The notes: generated from the sequence alone by a model not told the origin. 64,000 nucleotides of DNA from Bifidobacterium breve (GCA_945878725.1 CAMCTY010000004.1:62001-126000), one strand, 5' to 3'. Positions 44,971 to 54,652 are shown, counted from the first letter of the stretch. Made by a program: numbers and translations.

Positions 44971-47900
44971 ATGACAATGTCGTTTGACATCCGCGGCTTT
45001 GTTCGGCGTAGTTGGGTCGGGATATCTCTGGCGCTCGTTGCATACATCCCGCTCCTGCTGACCGCCCCGGGGCAGATTTCAGCCGACACCAAGGCCTATC
45101 TCTACCTCGACCCGGGTCGTCTCCTCTCCCGCGCCGGCACGCTGTGGGACACCCACATCGCGGCCGGGACGGTGACGCATCAGAACATTGGCTATCTGTT
45201 CCCGATGGGCCCGTACTACTGGCTCTGCGACGCCATCGGAATGCCGATGTGGATTGCTGAACGACTCTGGTTCGGTTCACTTCTCTTTGCCGCCGGACTC
45301 GGCACTGTGTGGATGCTCCGTCGACTCGGACTACGCGGCGCCGGTACGGCCGTTGCCGGATTCACCTACATGCTCAGTCCGTATCTTCTTGCCTACTTCG
45401 GGCGTACCTCCGTGATCCTCCTTCCGTGGGCGGCACTCCCCTGGCTCATCGGTCTCACCGCAATGGCACTGCGCGAGCGCACGTGGCGCGCTCCCGCGAT
45501 CATCGGCATCGTCGTGACCCTCATGGCCGGAACCAATGCGAGTTCGGTCGTTTTTGTTCTTCTCGGCCCCGCTCTGCTCGTTCCCTTCATGATCTGGGGC
45601 ACGCGCGAGGTGACGCCCGCCGACGCGCTGAAGTCGATTGGACGGGCCGCCGTCACCACTGCACCGGCGCAGTTGTGGTGGGTCGCGGGCCTGTGGGTAC
45701 AGGGCAAGTACGGGTTGCCGATTCTGCAACTAACTGAATCAGTCGAGACGGTCGCGCAAACGTCGACAGCACCCGAACTTCTGCGCGGCCTCGGCTACTG
45801 GTACTTCTACGGACGCGATGGCTTGGCGCAATGGACAAACGCCAGCACTCTGTACACACAGAACCCCGGAATGATCGCATTCGGTTTCATTCTCCCCGTC
45901 CTCGGACTCTGTGCCGCGATGCTTACGCGGTGGCGATACCGAGCATTCTTCGTTGCGTTGATACTCATGGGTCTCGTGCTCGGGATCGGCACGTACCCCT
46001 ACGACGCTCCAGCCCCATTCGGATGGCTCGTGAAGCTCACGACATCGTCCGAAGCCGGCTTCGCCCTCCGGAATTCACCGCGCGCTGTTCCGCTCCTTCT
46101 TCTCGGAATGGCAGCTCTGCTCGCCGCACTCGTTCAATCGGTCGATCAACGACTTCAGGATCGTTCCCGTTCTCGCATGAGCACTCGAGCCCGTGTGGCG
46201 ATACCAGTCGCACTCATTGCCATTGCCATCTTGGGTCTCCCCCCGCTCTGGCGCGGTCAGTTGGTGCAACCAGATCTCCAATTCCCCGAGACGCTTCCGT
46301 CCTACTGGACCGATGCCGCCGCCAGTCTCGATTCGGCGGGCACCGACACGCGAGTCCTCGAACTCCCAGGTTCAGATTTCTATGCCTACCGATGGGGAGA
46401 AACGCAAGACCCCATCACCCCCGGGCTGATCGACCGACCATGGGTCGGGAGGGAACTCACCGCGTTCGGATCGCCCGCCTCAGCAGATTTGATCCGCGCC
46501 ATCGATCGCCGACTCCAGGATGGGACATCTGATCCAGCCGGAATCGCCCCTATCGCACGCTTCTTTTCCGCGTCGGATGTGCTGCTCCGCCTCGATACTC
46601 AGTACGAACGATTCCGGGGACCACGCCCCGCCGACCTCTTCGCACTGTTCGGCGCGTACACCGGAACCGATGGACTCGGTGTGCCCAGAACCTTTGGCAC
46701 GCCCGCGGCCGCCCAACCTGATCAGCGTCAACCGACCCTCGACGAACAAGAGCTCGCGCGAGTCCCCGGGACCGACGAAGCACCGCCGCTTGCCATTTAT
46801 CCGGTAACAGATGCCCGATCGTTGCTGCGAGCGGAACCAACACGCGGTTCACTTGTCATCTGGGGCGACGGAGAAGGTTTCGTTGACGCGGCAGAGTTCG
46901 GATTACTGCCGAGAAACTCCAGTGTGTTGTACGCGGCGACCCTCGCCGCTCATCCGCTGCTCCAAGGCACAGTCCTTTCCGGGACACCTTCCCTTCTCGT
47001 AACCGACACGAACCGTAAGAGAGCCCAGCGCTGGGGAACGATCCGCGAGAACAGCGGTGCGACTGAAGTTGCCGGGTCTCTACCGCTCGTTGTGGATCCC
47101 AAAGACGCCCGCCTGGAGGTCTTCCCCGGGCAGCTCGATTCGATGATGACTGTCGCGGACTTCGGCCCTGACGTCGCCGACGTACAAGCAAGCAGCTACG
47201 GAAACATCGTCGCCTATTCGGCCGAGGCCCGACCGATAAACGCGATTGACGACGATCCCCGTACCGCATGGTCGACTGGTGGCTACAGCGACGTCATAGG
47301 CGACAAGCTTCGAATTACCTATCGGCGGCCGATCTCCGCTGATCACCTTGATCTCACCCAACTTCGAGGCAATCGGTACATCACAAGAGTCTCCATTTAC
47401 GCAGATGGGCGACGCGTAGCCTCCGCGTCAATGACGGATGCCTCCTTCAGCGAACCTGGTCAAACCGTTCGATTCGGAGCGACGCAGACGTTCTCGACTC
47501 TCGAGATCCGTATCGACTCGGCGAATATCTCCGGATTGAACTCCTACGTCGGCATCTCGAACGTCGGTTTCAGATCGGTGATCGTCCCGGGCACATCTGC
47601 AACCGAATGGATACGCGTTCCCGACGAAAGCCTCGACACGTTTGTTGACGCTGCTTCCTCGAACATGTGGCTCTTCACCCGTTGGCGTGCCAACCCGATT
47701 GAGGGTTACCGACAAGACCCAGAACTACGTCTTGCCCGGATTTACCAGACACCAAAAGTGCAGACCTTTCGGCTCACGGGAGCGGCACGTATCAACGGTC
47801 GAACGGAGGGATCACTCGTGGATTCGCTCATCGGCCGTCCCGGGCTCTCTGCTGGTTATCCAATCGTGAGCGGAACGGCTTACCTCGATGGCGATCTGCG

Positions 47901-49314
47901 GGCGCGGCCTTCATCCGCGCTCGACGGCGACCTCGCAACTACGTGGATAACCAACTTTGGAAATCAGACTGGGAACGGCTTTACGGTCACGAATCCGACA
48001 CCGGTCACGGTTGATCATCTGAACCTGGCCGTCGTAGCCGACGGTCGACACTCTGTCCCCACGCAGATCAGCCTCACCCTTGACGACGGAAGTGTGCGCA
48101 CCGTCTCCATCCCGGTCATCGCCGACAATCCCGTTGCCGGTTCCGTCACCTCGGTGTACATCCCTTTCGAACCCTTCGTCTCATCAACGATCCGGATGAC
48201 AATTACTGGAGAACGTGAAGTACTGACACGCGAGTACTTCAGCAGAGGCAACCATGCGCTTCCGATCGCCATCGCGGAACTCGGGTTACCTCGGACCGTG
48301 GCGCCAATGCCTACGGCCATGCCAACAGGCTGCCGGAGCGGACTCGCATCCATTGATGGATCCGACATCCCCGTCCGGATCTCCGGGACCGTCGCCGACG
48401 CGATCGACCGAAAGCCTCTCGACCTCAATGCCTGCGATTCAGTCTCGTCCGATGCCGGTGAGCATCGATTGCTGACCGGCATCGGACTCGACACCGGATT
48501 CGATGTCGACCGAATACTCCTCGGGACAGGGGATGCCGCTTTGGCCGACACCGCCGAAGGCGCTCCCCAAATCTCGATCAATCAGACGGGAGACCTTTCG
48601 TGGACCGCTGAAATCTCCGCTGCGAGTGGACCGTTCTGGCTGGTTCTCGGCCAATCCCTCTCCCCCGGTTGGACCGCCACCGTCGTAGGCGGAGAGTCTC
48701 TCGGAGAACCAGTACTTATCGATGGTTTCGCGAACGGTTGGCTTGTCGATCCGACAACAATCGGGTCGGACTTCACCGTGAAACTTGTTTGGACACCGCA
48801 GAAGGTGGTGTGGACCGCTGTGGCCGCATCCTGCGTCTGGTTCCTCGGGGTCTGTGTCCTTGCTTTCGTGACCAGTCGTCGTCGCCGACGTGCTTTTGGA
48901 AATGGTGCAGATGACGTTGACACCTCTGACGATGAACAACGACCGGTGTTCCTCGATCCCCGCGCCGCGCTCCTCCGACCTTCGACACGAGCCGGAATCG
49001 GCGTAGCCACTGCTTCAATGTTGCTCTCGGGCGCTGTCGGAGGAGTCACGGTTGGACTCGCCACTGGTGCAGTCGTCGCACTGGCTGCCTTCACTCGTCG
49101 CGGACGATGGGCACTTCTGGCTGCTCCGATCACGACACTCGGCATGGTCGTCGTGATCTACGTCGGGCTCCAGGTCCGCCGGCGTCTCCAACCCGGAGTC
49201 GAGTGGCCATCAGGCTTCGGTCCCGTGCATCAACTCGCCTTGATAGCGACGTTCTGTGTGGTGTCCGAAACCTTGCTCCGGTTCGCCGCACGCAAGTGGC
49301 CGAGGGATGAGTAA
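44971..49314 (+). CDS. aftD: AftD-like alpha-(1-3)-arabinofuranosyltransferase, DUF3367
   Basis: A 1447-residue membrane enzyme matching the AftD/DUF3367 pattern: a first membrane segment, then APGQISADTKAYLYLDPGR, then NIGYLFPMGPYYWL and further helices to about residue 430. AftD adds branched arabinofuranose to arabinogalactan and lipoarabinomannan outside the membrane. The extracellular part holds two discoidin (F5/8 type C)-like modules, with NAIDDDPRTAWSTGG near residue 757 and SALDGDLATTWITN near 982, probably binding glycans. Three more membrane segments follow at about 1275-1440. The start at 44971 or 44977 places the positive-inside stretch correctly. The neighbouring strand has no other wall gene. 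Identification of the family is strong, the sugar product is inferred. Confidence 0.93.
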   Translation: MTMSFDIRGFVRRSWVGISLALVAYIPLLLTAPGQISADTKAYLYLDPGRLLSRAGTLWDTHIAAGTVTHQNIGYLFPMGPYYWLCDAIGMPMWIAERLWFGSLLFAAGLGTVWMLRRLGLRGAGTAVAGFTYMLSPYLLAYFGRTSVILLPWAALPWLIGLTAMALRERTWRAPAIIGIVVTLMAGTNASSVVFVLLGPALLVPFMIWGTREVTPADALKSIGRAAVTTAPAQLWWVAGLWVQGKYGLPILQLTESVETVAQTSTAPELLRGLGYWYFYGRDGLAQWTNASTLYTQNPGMIAFGFILPVLGLCAAMLTRWRYRAFFVALILMGLVLGIGTYPYDAPAPFGWLVKLTTSSEAGFALRNSPRAVPLLLLGMAALLAALVQSVDQRLQDRSRSRMSTRARVAIPVALIAIAILGLPPLWRGQLVQPDLQFPETLPSYWTDAAASLDSAGTDTRVLELPGSDFYAYRWGETQDPITPGLIDRPWVGRELTAFGSPASADLIRAIDRRLQDGTSDPAGIAPIARFFSASDVLLRLDTQYERFRGPRPADLFALFGAYTGTDGLGVPRTFGTPAAAQPDQRQPTLDEQELARVPGTDEAPPLAIYPVTDARSLLRAEPTRGSLVIWGDGEGFVDAAEFGLLPRNSSVLYAATLAAHPLLQGTVLSGTPSLLVTDTNRKRAQRWGTIRENSGATEVAGSLPLVVDPKDARLEVFPGQLDSMMTVADFGPDVADVQASSYGNIVAYSAEARPINAIDDDPRTAWSTGGYSDVIGDKLRITYRRPISADHLDLTQLRGNRYITRVSIYADGRRVASASMTDASFSEPGQTVRFGATQTFSTLEIRIDSANISGLNSYVGISNVGFRSVIVPGTSATEWIRVPDESLDTFVDAASSNMWLFTRWRANPIEGYRQDPELRLARIYQTPKVQTFRLTGAARINGRTEGSLVDSLIGRPGLSAGYPIVSGTAYLDGDLRARPSSALDGDLATTWITNFGNQTGNGFTVTNPTPVTVDHLNLAVVADGRHSVPTQISLTLDDGSVRTVSIPVIADNPVAGSVTSVYIPFEPFVSSTIRMTITGEREVLTREYFSRGNHALPIAIAELGLPRTVAPMPTAMPTGCRSGLASIDGSDIPVRISGTVADAIDRKPLDLNACDSVSSDAGEHRLLTGIGLDTGFDVDRILLGTGDAALADTAEGAPQISINQTGDLSWTAEISAASGPFWLVLGQSLSPGWTATVVGGESLGEPVLIDGFANGWLVDPTTIGSDFTVKLVWTPQKVVWTAVAASCVWFLGVCVLAFVTSRRRRRAFGNGADDVDTSDDEQRPVFLDPRAALLRPSTRAGIGVATASMLLSGAVGGVTVGLATGAVVALAAFTRRGRWALLAAPITTLGMVVVIYVGLQVRRRLQPGVEWPSGFGPVHQLALIATFCVVSETLLRFAARKWPRDE

Positions 49315-49327
49315 GGCGGCAATCGCG

Positions 49328-49359
49328 CCCGGGTGGTCCGCTAACCGGAACCACCCGGG
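49328..49359. terminator. Strong bidirectional hairpin between AftD and MaoC genes
   Basis: CCCGGGTGGT (49328-49337) pairs exactly with ACCACCCGGG (49350-49359). The inner TCCG and CGGA extend the stem with one bulge. It lies in the 60-base gap between convergent stops at 49314 and 49375, so it can end both transcripts. No long T-run follows. Confidence 0.7.
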
Positions 49360-49374
49360 GAAACCCCTGCGGTT

Positions 49375-49848
49375 TCAGCCCCGCTTCGGCGTGTACAGAA
49401 CCTGCATGCGATAGAGCAGCGCCGGCTTCTCTGAACCGACGGCGGCGATTTCAGCTTCGGTGGTGATGAGCGTGCCCTTCGGCTTGGCCACAGCACCAAC
49501 AAGACGCACTCGACCGTGAACTTCGGAACCGGCAGGAACCGGCGAAAGGAATCGCAGCGATTCGGCGCCGTAGTTCACTGCGCTTCCGTGTCCGGTCATC
49601 TTGATCGGGAACATCGCGAGACTGGGCATAAGGCTCAAGGTGAGGAACCCATGTGCCACCGGCCCACCGAACGGGCTCTCTTTGATCGAACGCTCAACAT
49701 CGATATGAATCCATTGGCGGTCACCGGTAATTTCGGCGAACGAATTGATCATGTCCTGCGTGATCTCGATCGTCGAGCTCCATTCGCCGAACGTGTCGGA
49801 GGCAAGTGCATTGATCGCATCAATATCGTCGAACTGAACGGTTTCCAT
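49375..49848 (-). CDS. MaoC-type (R)-hydratase
   Basis: A 157-residue hot-dog fold dehydratase. The hydratase motif is ITQDMINSFAEITGDRQWIHIDVER, with the catalytic aspartate and histidine in GDRQWIH, followed by GPVAHGFLTLSL. Members hydrate enoyl-CoA to (R)-3-hydroxyacyl-CoA. The ATG at 49848 leaves the fold intact; a longer frame to 50070 would overlap the acyl-CoA dehydrogenase start and has no such motif. It diverges from the acyl-CoA dehydrogenase across 142 bases, and the pair are likely parts of the same fatty-acid-like pathway. Confidence 0.93.
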   Translation of the reverse strand: METVQFDDIDAINALASDTFGEWSSTIEITQDMINSFAEITGDRQWIHIDVERSIKESPFGGPVAHGFLTLSLMPSLAMFPIKMTGHGSAVNYGAESLRFLSPVPAGSEVHGRVRLVGAVAKPKGTLITTEAEIAAVGSEKPALLYRMQVLYTPKRG

Positions 49849-49990
49849 CTCTGATCCCTTTGATAGGCGGCGATTGCCCACACTGCCAAGGCGGAGTGCG
49901 AGCGACCGAGACACTACCGGTTCGCCTCTACCAATTCGGCGGGGATCACTGGCTGATGCGAGGATCGGCCCTGTTGCGTAGCCTCGGACC

Positions 49991-51205
49991 ATGGCAACCG
50001 TCGAAGCTTCGCCCGACACGATCCAGGTCCTAGATCTCGTAGAGCAGTTGATCGCCGGCGGCGAACCCACCCCTGAAACGATCTCCGAGTTCCGCGGCCG
50101 TCAGTACGACCTTGGACTCGCATGGGTCCACTTTCCCGTCGGCTGGGGTGGGTTGGGACTCGCACCAAACCACCAACGCGAAATCGATCGCCGCCTCCGA
50201 GTCGCAGGGGCACCGCCGATGGGTGATCGGCACTTCTTCGGTTTCACCATGGCGGGACCCACCATCGTCACCCACGGGAACGACGATCTCCGAGGTCGGA
50301 TGTTGCGCCGGATCTTCACCGGCGAGGACGCTTGGTGTCAGCTCTTCTCCGAGCCTGGTGCTGGTTCGGATCTCGCCGGTCTGGCCTGTCGCGCGGTGCG
50401 CGATGGCGACGAATGGGTCATCACCGGGCAAAAGGTCTGGAACACGCTCGCCCATATCGCTACCCGCGGCATGCTTGTGGCCCGTACCGACCCTGACGCT
50501 CCCAAACACAAGGGTCTCACCTATTTCGCTCTCGACATGAACGCGCCGGGAGTCGAAGTTCGCCCGTTACGCCAGATGACCGGAGAGGCTGAGTTCAACG
50601 AGGTGTACCTCACTGAAGTTCGCGTTCCCGATTCCGATCGCATCGGGGATATCGGTGAAGGATGGCGCGTTTCTATGACCACTCTCGCCAACGAACGAAC
50701 AACCATCGGCGGCGGCGGCGGCACACCGCCTGCACGAGGTTCGGGAGCGATCGCCGAAGCGGTGCGACTCTGGCACGAGGAGTCAACAGAACACAACGCG
50801 CCAACCAAAGACAGGCTGATGCAACTGTGGGTCGAGGCCGAAGTGCTGCGCCTGACCAACATGCGGGCGTCCCAAAGTCGCCGAACGGGCAATCCCGGGC
50901 CTGAGGGTTCGATTGCCAAACTCCAGTTCGCCGAAGTGAACAAACGGATTTACGAATTCTGTGTCGAACTTCTCGGAGCGAAGGCGTTGGTCGACTACGA
51001 CTACACCATGCGCCGTTCAGAGCAGCTCGGCCTCACCGGCCCTCCCGGGACTTCGCGAAAGATGTTCCTGCGATCGCGTGCAAATTCGATAGAGGGTGGA
51101 ACGTCAGAAATCCAGCGAAACATCCTCGGCGAGCGCGTTCTCGGCTTGCCCGGCGAACCTCGCAATGACAAAGACATTCCCTGGATCCAAGTACCCCGCA
51201 ACTAG
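49991..51205 (+). CDS. Acyl-CoA dehydrogenase
   Basis: A 404-residue FAD-dependent acyl-CoA dehydrogenase. The FAD and substrate motif QLFSEPGAGSDLAGL is near residue 120, VITGQKVWNTLAHIATRGMLVART is the second region, and SIEGGTSEIQRNILGERVLGLP near the C-terminus holds the conserved SE-IQRN segment. It introduces a double bond alpha-beta to a CoA thioester and passes electrons to ETF. The protein has the smaller N-terminal domain typical of branched or aryl-acyl types. It is followed by a thioesterase gene 31 bases on, in the same direction. Confidence 0.95.
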   Translation: MATVEASPDTIQVLDLVEQLIAGGEPTPETISEFRGRQYDLGLAWVHFPVGWGGLGLAPNHQREIDRRLRVAGAPPMGDRHFFGFTMAGPTIVTHGNDDLRGRMLRRIFTGEDAWCQLFSEPGAGSDLAGLACRAVRDGDEWVITGQKVWNTLAHIATRGMLVARTDPDAPKHKGLTYFALDMNAPGVEVRPLRQMTGEAEFNEVYLTEVRVPDSDRIGDIGEGWRVSMTTLANERTTIGGGGGTPPARGSGAIAEAVRLWHEESTEHNAPTKDRLMQLWVEAEVLRLTNMRASQSRRTGNPGPEGSIAKLQFAEVNKRIYEFCVELLGAKALVDYDYTMRRSEQLGLTGPPGTSRKMFLRSRANSIEGGTSEIQRNILGERVLGLPGEPRNDKDIPWIQVPRN

Positions 51206-51236
51206 TTCAACCACATCGACGCAGCAAGGAACTTCC

Positions 51237-51671
51237 GTGCGAGTCAATCTTGATATCTCAATCCAGCCCGAGGATTACCGGTTTCATCACGACATTCGGG
51301 TTCGCTTTGCGGAAACCGATGCCATGGGCGTGATGCATCACGCTTCCTACGTACCGTTCCTTGAGGAATCGCGTGTCGAATTCCTTCGTGCGCTCGGCCA
51401 TCCTTACAAGGACATCCGCGCTGCCGGCTACGACCTTGCCGTTCTCGAGTGCTTCATTCAGTACCGGTACTCCGCTCGATTCGAAGACGTCATTCGCATC
51501 CACACGCGCGTGTCCTCACTTAAGGGAGCGACGTTCCAGATGGATTACTTACTCATGGTCGACGACGAAATCTGTGCGTCCGCAGCAACCGTGCACGGCG
51601 TCGTAGATCCCTCCGGTAGAGCCACGCGCGCACCCGGGTGGATGAAGGACCTCCTCACCCAAGTCGCTTGA
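51237..51671 (+). CDS. Acyl-CoA thioesterase, YbgC/4HBT family
   Basis: A 144-residue hot-dog thioesterase. The motif RFAETDAMGVMHHASYVPFLEESRVEFLR is the 4-hydroxybenzoyl-CoA thioesterase family hallmark, with the catalytic aspartate in ETDAMG. It hydrolyses small or aryl acyl-CoA esters. The GTG at 51237 is the start, with AAGGA six bases upstream; an open frame from 51096 lies inside the acyl-CoA dehydrogenase. Its stop faces the adenosine deaminase stop 25 bases away. It probably works with the dehydrogenase upstream. Confidence 0.92.
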   Translation: MRVNLDISIQPEDYRFHHDIRVRFAETDAMGVMHHASYVPFLEESRVEFLRALGHPYKDIRAAGYDLAVLECFIQYRYSARFEDVIRIHTRVSSLKGATFQMDYLLMVDDEICASAATVHGVVDPSGRATRAPGWMKDLLTQVA

Positions 51672-51695
51672 ATCTCCGGATCGATCCGATACGGC

Positions 51696-52682
51696 TCAGT
51701 TCGAGTCCGAGTTGAGCCAGTCGTCGATTCCAGCGAAAGCTGCGGCTTTAACCGCTTCCGATATCGAACTGAATTCGATCGATGTCCGGGCCAACCCAGC
51801 AATGCACTCATCGTCGAACCCAAAACTGCTCCGGCACACTTCGTATTCGCCCAGCAAGGTCGATCCGAAAAGGATCGGATCATCAGCATTGATTGAGCAA
51901 GAGATCCCAGCCGCAAGAATCTGCGGTAATGGATGCGAGGCGATGTCTGGGTAAACGCCCAGCATGATGTTCGAAGTCGGGCACACATCGAGACAGACAC
52001 GCTCTGACGCGAGTCGCTCAAGAAGATCTGGAAGTTCGACTGACCGCACTCCATGGCCAATCCGGTCAGCGTTGAGCAAATCGAGCGAATCAACAACGAA
52101 TTGGCCGGACTCGAGTTCGCCCGCATGCGGAGTACTGAGCAATCCACCGTCAACTGCATGACGGAACGCATCGATGAAATCGCCGGGAGGATGACCCACC
52201 TCGTCGTTGTGCAAACCAAAACTGACGACACGATCCCGATTACGAATCGCGAATCGGGCTAACGCCATCGCCTCGTCCGGGCTGTCCTTCACTCGGTCGA
52301 CCGGCACCATGAACTTGAGTTCTAGGCCGCTACTTCTCGCCGCGTCATCAAACACGTCGAACACAAGGTCCCAACATTGTTCGTCGGAGTCAAAGATGTG
52401 CCGATAGTTGCCGGCCCAGAACGCCGGTTCGAGATAAACCGCACCGTCCTCAACATGTGACCGACAAATATCCTCGGCGAGTAGTTCCCAATCATCCCTG
52501 TCCCGAAGAACATCAGTCGCCGCGACATACGTGTCCGAGAACGCCGCAAAGTTGCCGAATCCAGAAATTACCGGAACTTCGCGCTTGTACTTTTGAGCAA
52601 GCTCAACGAGAAGTGCGGTACTCATTCCTGCTTCAAGATGGAGATGGAGATGTGCTTTCGGGAGCAGGGCAAGATTCCGCAT
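51696..52682 (-). CDS. add: Adenosine deaminase family protein
   Basis: A 328-residue adenosine/adenine deaminase. It has the metal motif KAHLHLHLEAG (residues 9-19), where the usual Gly-Ser after HLE is Ala-Gly, then LLSTPHAGEL with the catalytic His and Glu near 190, RIGHGVRS with a further histidine, and CSINADDPILFG with the two aspartates. All metal ligands and the catalytic glutamate are present. It converts adenosine to inosine, or adenine to hypoxanthine, in purine salvage. The first motif is unusual, so an adenine-type or related specificity is possible. It fits the nucleoside importer and phosphoribosyltransferase at 12-17 kb. Confidence 0.9.
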   Translation of the reverse strand: MRNLALLPKAHLHLHLEAGMSTALLVELAQKYKREVPVISGFGNFAAFSDTYVAATDVLRDRDDWELLAEDICRSHVEDGAVYLEPAFWAGNYRHIFDSDEQCWDLVFDVFDDAARSSGLELKFMVPVDRVKDSPDEAMALARFAIRNRDRVVSFGLHNDEVGHPPGDFIDAFRHAVDGGLLSTPHAGELESGQFVVDSLDLLNADRIGHGVRSVELPDLLERLASERVCLDVCPTSNIMLGVYPDIASHPLPQILAAGISCSINADDPILFGSTLLGEYEVCRSSFGFDDECIAGLARTSIEFSSISEAVKAAAFAGIDDWLNSDSN

Positions 52683-52734
52683 CAGGTGTTCCTTGGTTCC
52701 ATTTCTTGTCTACGACGTTCGGGTTAGAAGATAG

Positions 52735-53538
52735 TCAGTCCTTAAAGTCGGGCTTGCGGCCTTCGGCCCTCGCAGCAACTGCCTCGTCCCAATTCCGGGT
52801 AGTCAGGCGAACGTAGAGCTGGGCGGTCATTTCATGACGCATGTGAGCCCTGAAACTGCTCGCTTCCAGACCTGCCAGCGCCATCTTCTTCGTCAGTTCA
52901 ATGCCGATCCGGCTCTTCGCTGCGATCTGCTCCGCAATCTCGAAACTCGTCGCCATCAACTGATCGCGAGGCACGACACGGCTCAGCAATCCGACTCGCT
53001 CCGCCTCTTCGGCCCCCATGTCGCGACCGGTAAGCATCAGTTCGGTCGAGTGCCCTGCTCCGATGATCCTCGGGAGAATGAAGCTAAGTCCAAGTTCCGT
53101 CGCCGTGAGTCCGTTGTTAATTCCAGCGGCACGAAAATACGCGTCGGGCGTTCCGATCCTGATGTCGCAACTGGCAGCCAGGCATAGACCTCCACCGATC
53201 GCGGCTCCGTTGATCGCAGCAATCACCGGTTGAGGCATGTCTTGGATTCCGAGGACGATGTCGTCGAGCATTTTTCCAGCGCGCTGCGCGATAACTGTCG
53301 GAGTCAGTCCATCGATATGAGGAATCGTTCCCGAGACCTTTTGGTCCGCACCGGAGCAGAAGCCCTCACCAGCTCCGGTGATCACGACAACGCGCGTGTC
53401 GTTGTCGTTGGCCACCGCCTGAAGTTGCTCGGCAAAGGGAATCATCACATCGAAGGCCATTGCATTCATGCGCTCGGGCCGGTTGAGCGTGATCACAGTG
53501 ACGTGCGGATACGGCTTCTCAACAAGAACGAAAGACAT
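52735..53538 (-). CDS. Enoyl-CoA hydratase/isomerase
   Basis: A 267-residue crotonase. VTVITLNRPERMNAM starts the fold, CSGADQK carries the first oxyanion position and AINGAAIGGGLCLAASCD the second. GLTATELGLSF holds a candidate catalytic glutamate. It hydrates or isomerises enoyl-CoA. The ATG at 53538 follows a typical ribosome region (GGGGGA about six bases before). It is 52 bases from the adenosine deaminase start on the same strand, and diverges from the Xi-class transferase gene. Which acyl chain it uses is unknown. Confidence 0.93.
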   Translation of the reverse strand: MSFVLVEKPYPHVTVITLNRPERMNAMAFDVMIPFAEQLQAVANDNDTRVVVITGAGEGFCSGADQKVSGTIPHIDGLTPTVIAQRAGKMLDDIVLGIQDMPQPVIAAINGAAIGGGLCLAASCDIRIGTPDAYFRAAGINNGLTATELGLSFILPRIIGAGHSTELMLTGRDMGAEEAERVGLLSRVVPRDQLMATSFEIAEQIAAKSRIGIELTKKMALAGLEASSFRAHMRHEMTAQLYVRLTTRNWDEAVAARAEGRKPDFKD

Positions 53539-53623
53539 GGTTCCCCCTGGAGATTGACTGAATCTCGAACCCTAACCATCGGATCAGCACACCACCGCCG
53601 AATCCAGCGACGATGATGGGCAA

Positions 53624-54652
53624 ATGGAGAATCAGACAGAACAGGGCAGCTACGTCGAGGCGGGCGGATTCAAGCGGGACACCAATTACCTCACCACCCG
53701 AATTACGGCTGATGGCTCCGAGGGATTCCCGGTCGTCGCGGACCGATATCGCCTAATCGTCAGCCGTGCGTGCCCATGGGCGAACCGCACCATCATCGTC
53801 CGGCGACTCCTTGGCTTGGAGTCGGTGCTTTCGATGGGTGTGTGCGGACCAACCCACGACAAGAGGAGTTGGACATTCGATCTTGATCCGGATGGACTCG
53901 ACCCAGTCCTCGGCATTCCTCGCATTGCCGATGCCTACTTCGCACGCGATCCCGAGTACCCGCGCGGGATCACGGTTCCTGCGATCGTCGACGTCACTAC
54001 CGGCCAGGTCGTCACCAACGATTACGCCCAAATAACCCTTGACCTCTCAACAGAGTGGGGTGCTCTTCATCGAAGTGGCGCACCCGATCTCTACCCCGTC
54101 GCCCATCGAGCAGAGATAGACAGCCTCATCACCGACATCTTCCACGACGTCAACAATGGTGTGTACAAGTGCGGATTCGCCGGCGATCAGGAGTCCTATG
54201 AGAAGGCCTACGACATTCTCTTTTCGAGACTTGATCAACTAAGCAGCCGTCTCACCAACCAGCGCTATCTCGTCGGCGACACGATCACCGAAGTCGACAT
54301 TCGTTTCTTCTGCACTCTCGTGCGTTTCGATGCCGTCTATCACGGGCACTTCAAGTGCAATCGCCAAAAGCTCTCCGAGATGCCTGTGCTCTGGGCCTAC
54401 TCGCTCGATCTCTTCCAGACACCGGGTTTCGGCGACACCATCGACTTCGATCACATCAAGCGCCACTATTACGAGGTACATACCGACATCAATCCCACCG
54501 CCGTCGTCCCGAAGGGACCGGACCTCGCCAACTGGTTCGATTCCCATAACCGCGAAAGCCTCGGGGGCCGTCCATTCGGCGCCGGGAGCCCCCCGGGCGA
54601 CGTGTCCACAGATGAAGAGGTTCCAGCCGCTCATCGCGCCACGAGAGGCTGA
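53624..54652 (+). CDS. Xi-class glutathione transferase-like protein (glutathionyl-hydroquinone reductase type)
   Basis: A 342-residue thiol transferase of the Xi class (YqjG/ECM4-type). The catalytic site is SRACPWANR, with cysteine 50, in the thioredoxin-like N-terminal domain; GITVPAIVDV and TNDYAQI follow at the substrate pocket, and the all-helical C-terminal domain has YLVGDTITEVDIRFFCTLVRFD. These enzymes reduce glutathionyl-hydroquinones. Most actinobacteria make mycothiol in place of glutathione, so a mycothiol-related or quinone role may apply here; that is inference. It diverges from the enoyl-CoA hydratase gene. Confidence 0.92.
   Translation: MENQTEQGSYVEAGGFKRDTNYLTTRITADGSEGFPVVADRYRLIVSRACPWANRTIIVRRLLGLESVLSMGVCGPTHDKRSWTFDLDPDGLDPVLGIPRIADAYFARDPEYPRGITVPAIVDVTTGQVVTNDYAQITLDLSTEWGALHRSGAPDLYPVAHRAEIDSLITDIFHDVNNGVYKCGFAGDQESYEKAYDILFSRLDQLSSRLTNQRYLVGDTITEVDIRFFCTLVRFDAVYHGHFKCNRQKLSEMPVLWAYSLDLFQTPGFGDTIDFDHIKRHYYEVHTDINPTAVVPKGPDLANWFDSHNRESLGGRPFGAGSPPGDVSTDEEVPAAHRATRG

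Noticed and set aside
51677-51688. A 12-bp palindrome CGGATCGATCCG between thioesterase and adenosine deaminase genes
   Set aside because: It has no loop, lies between convergent stops and is short, so it is neither a good terminator nor an operator at a promoter.
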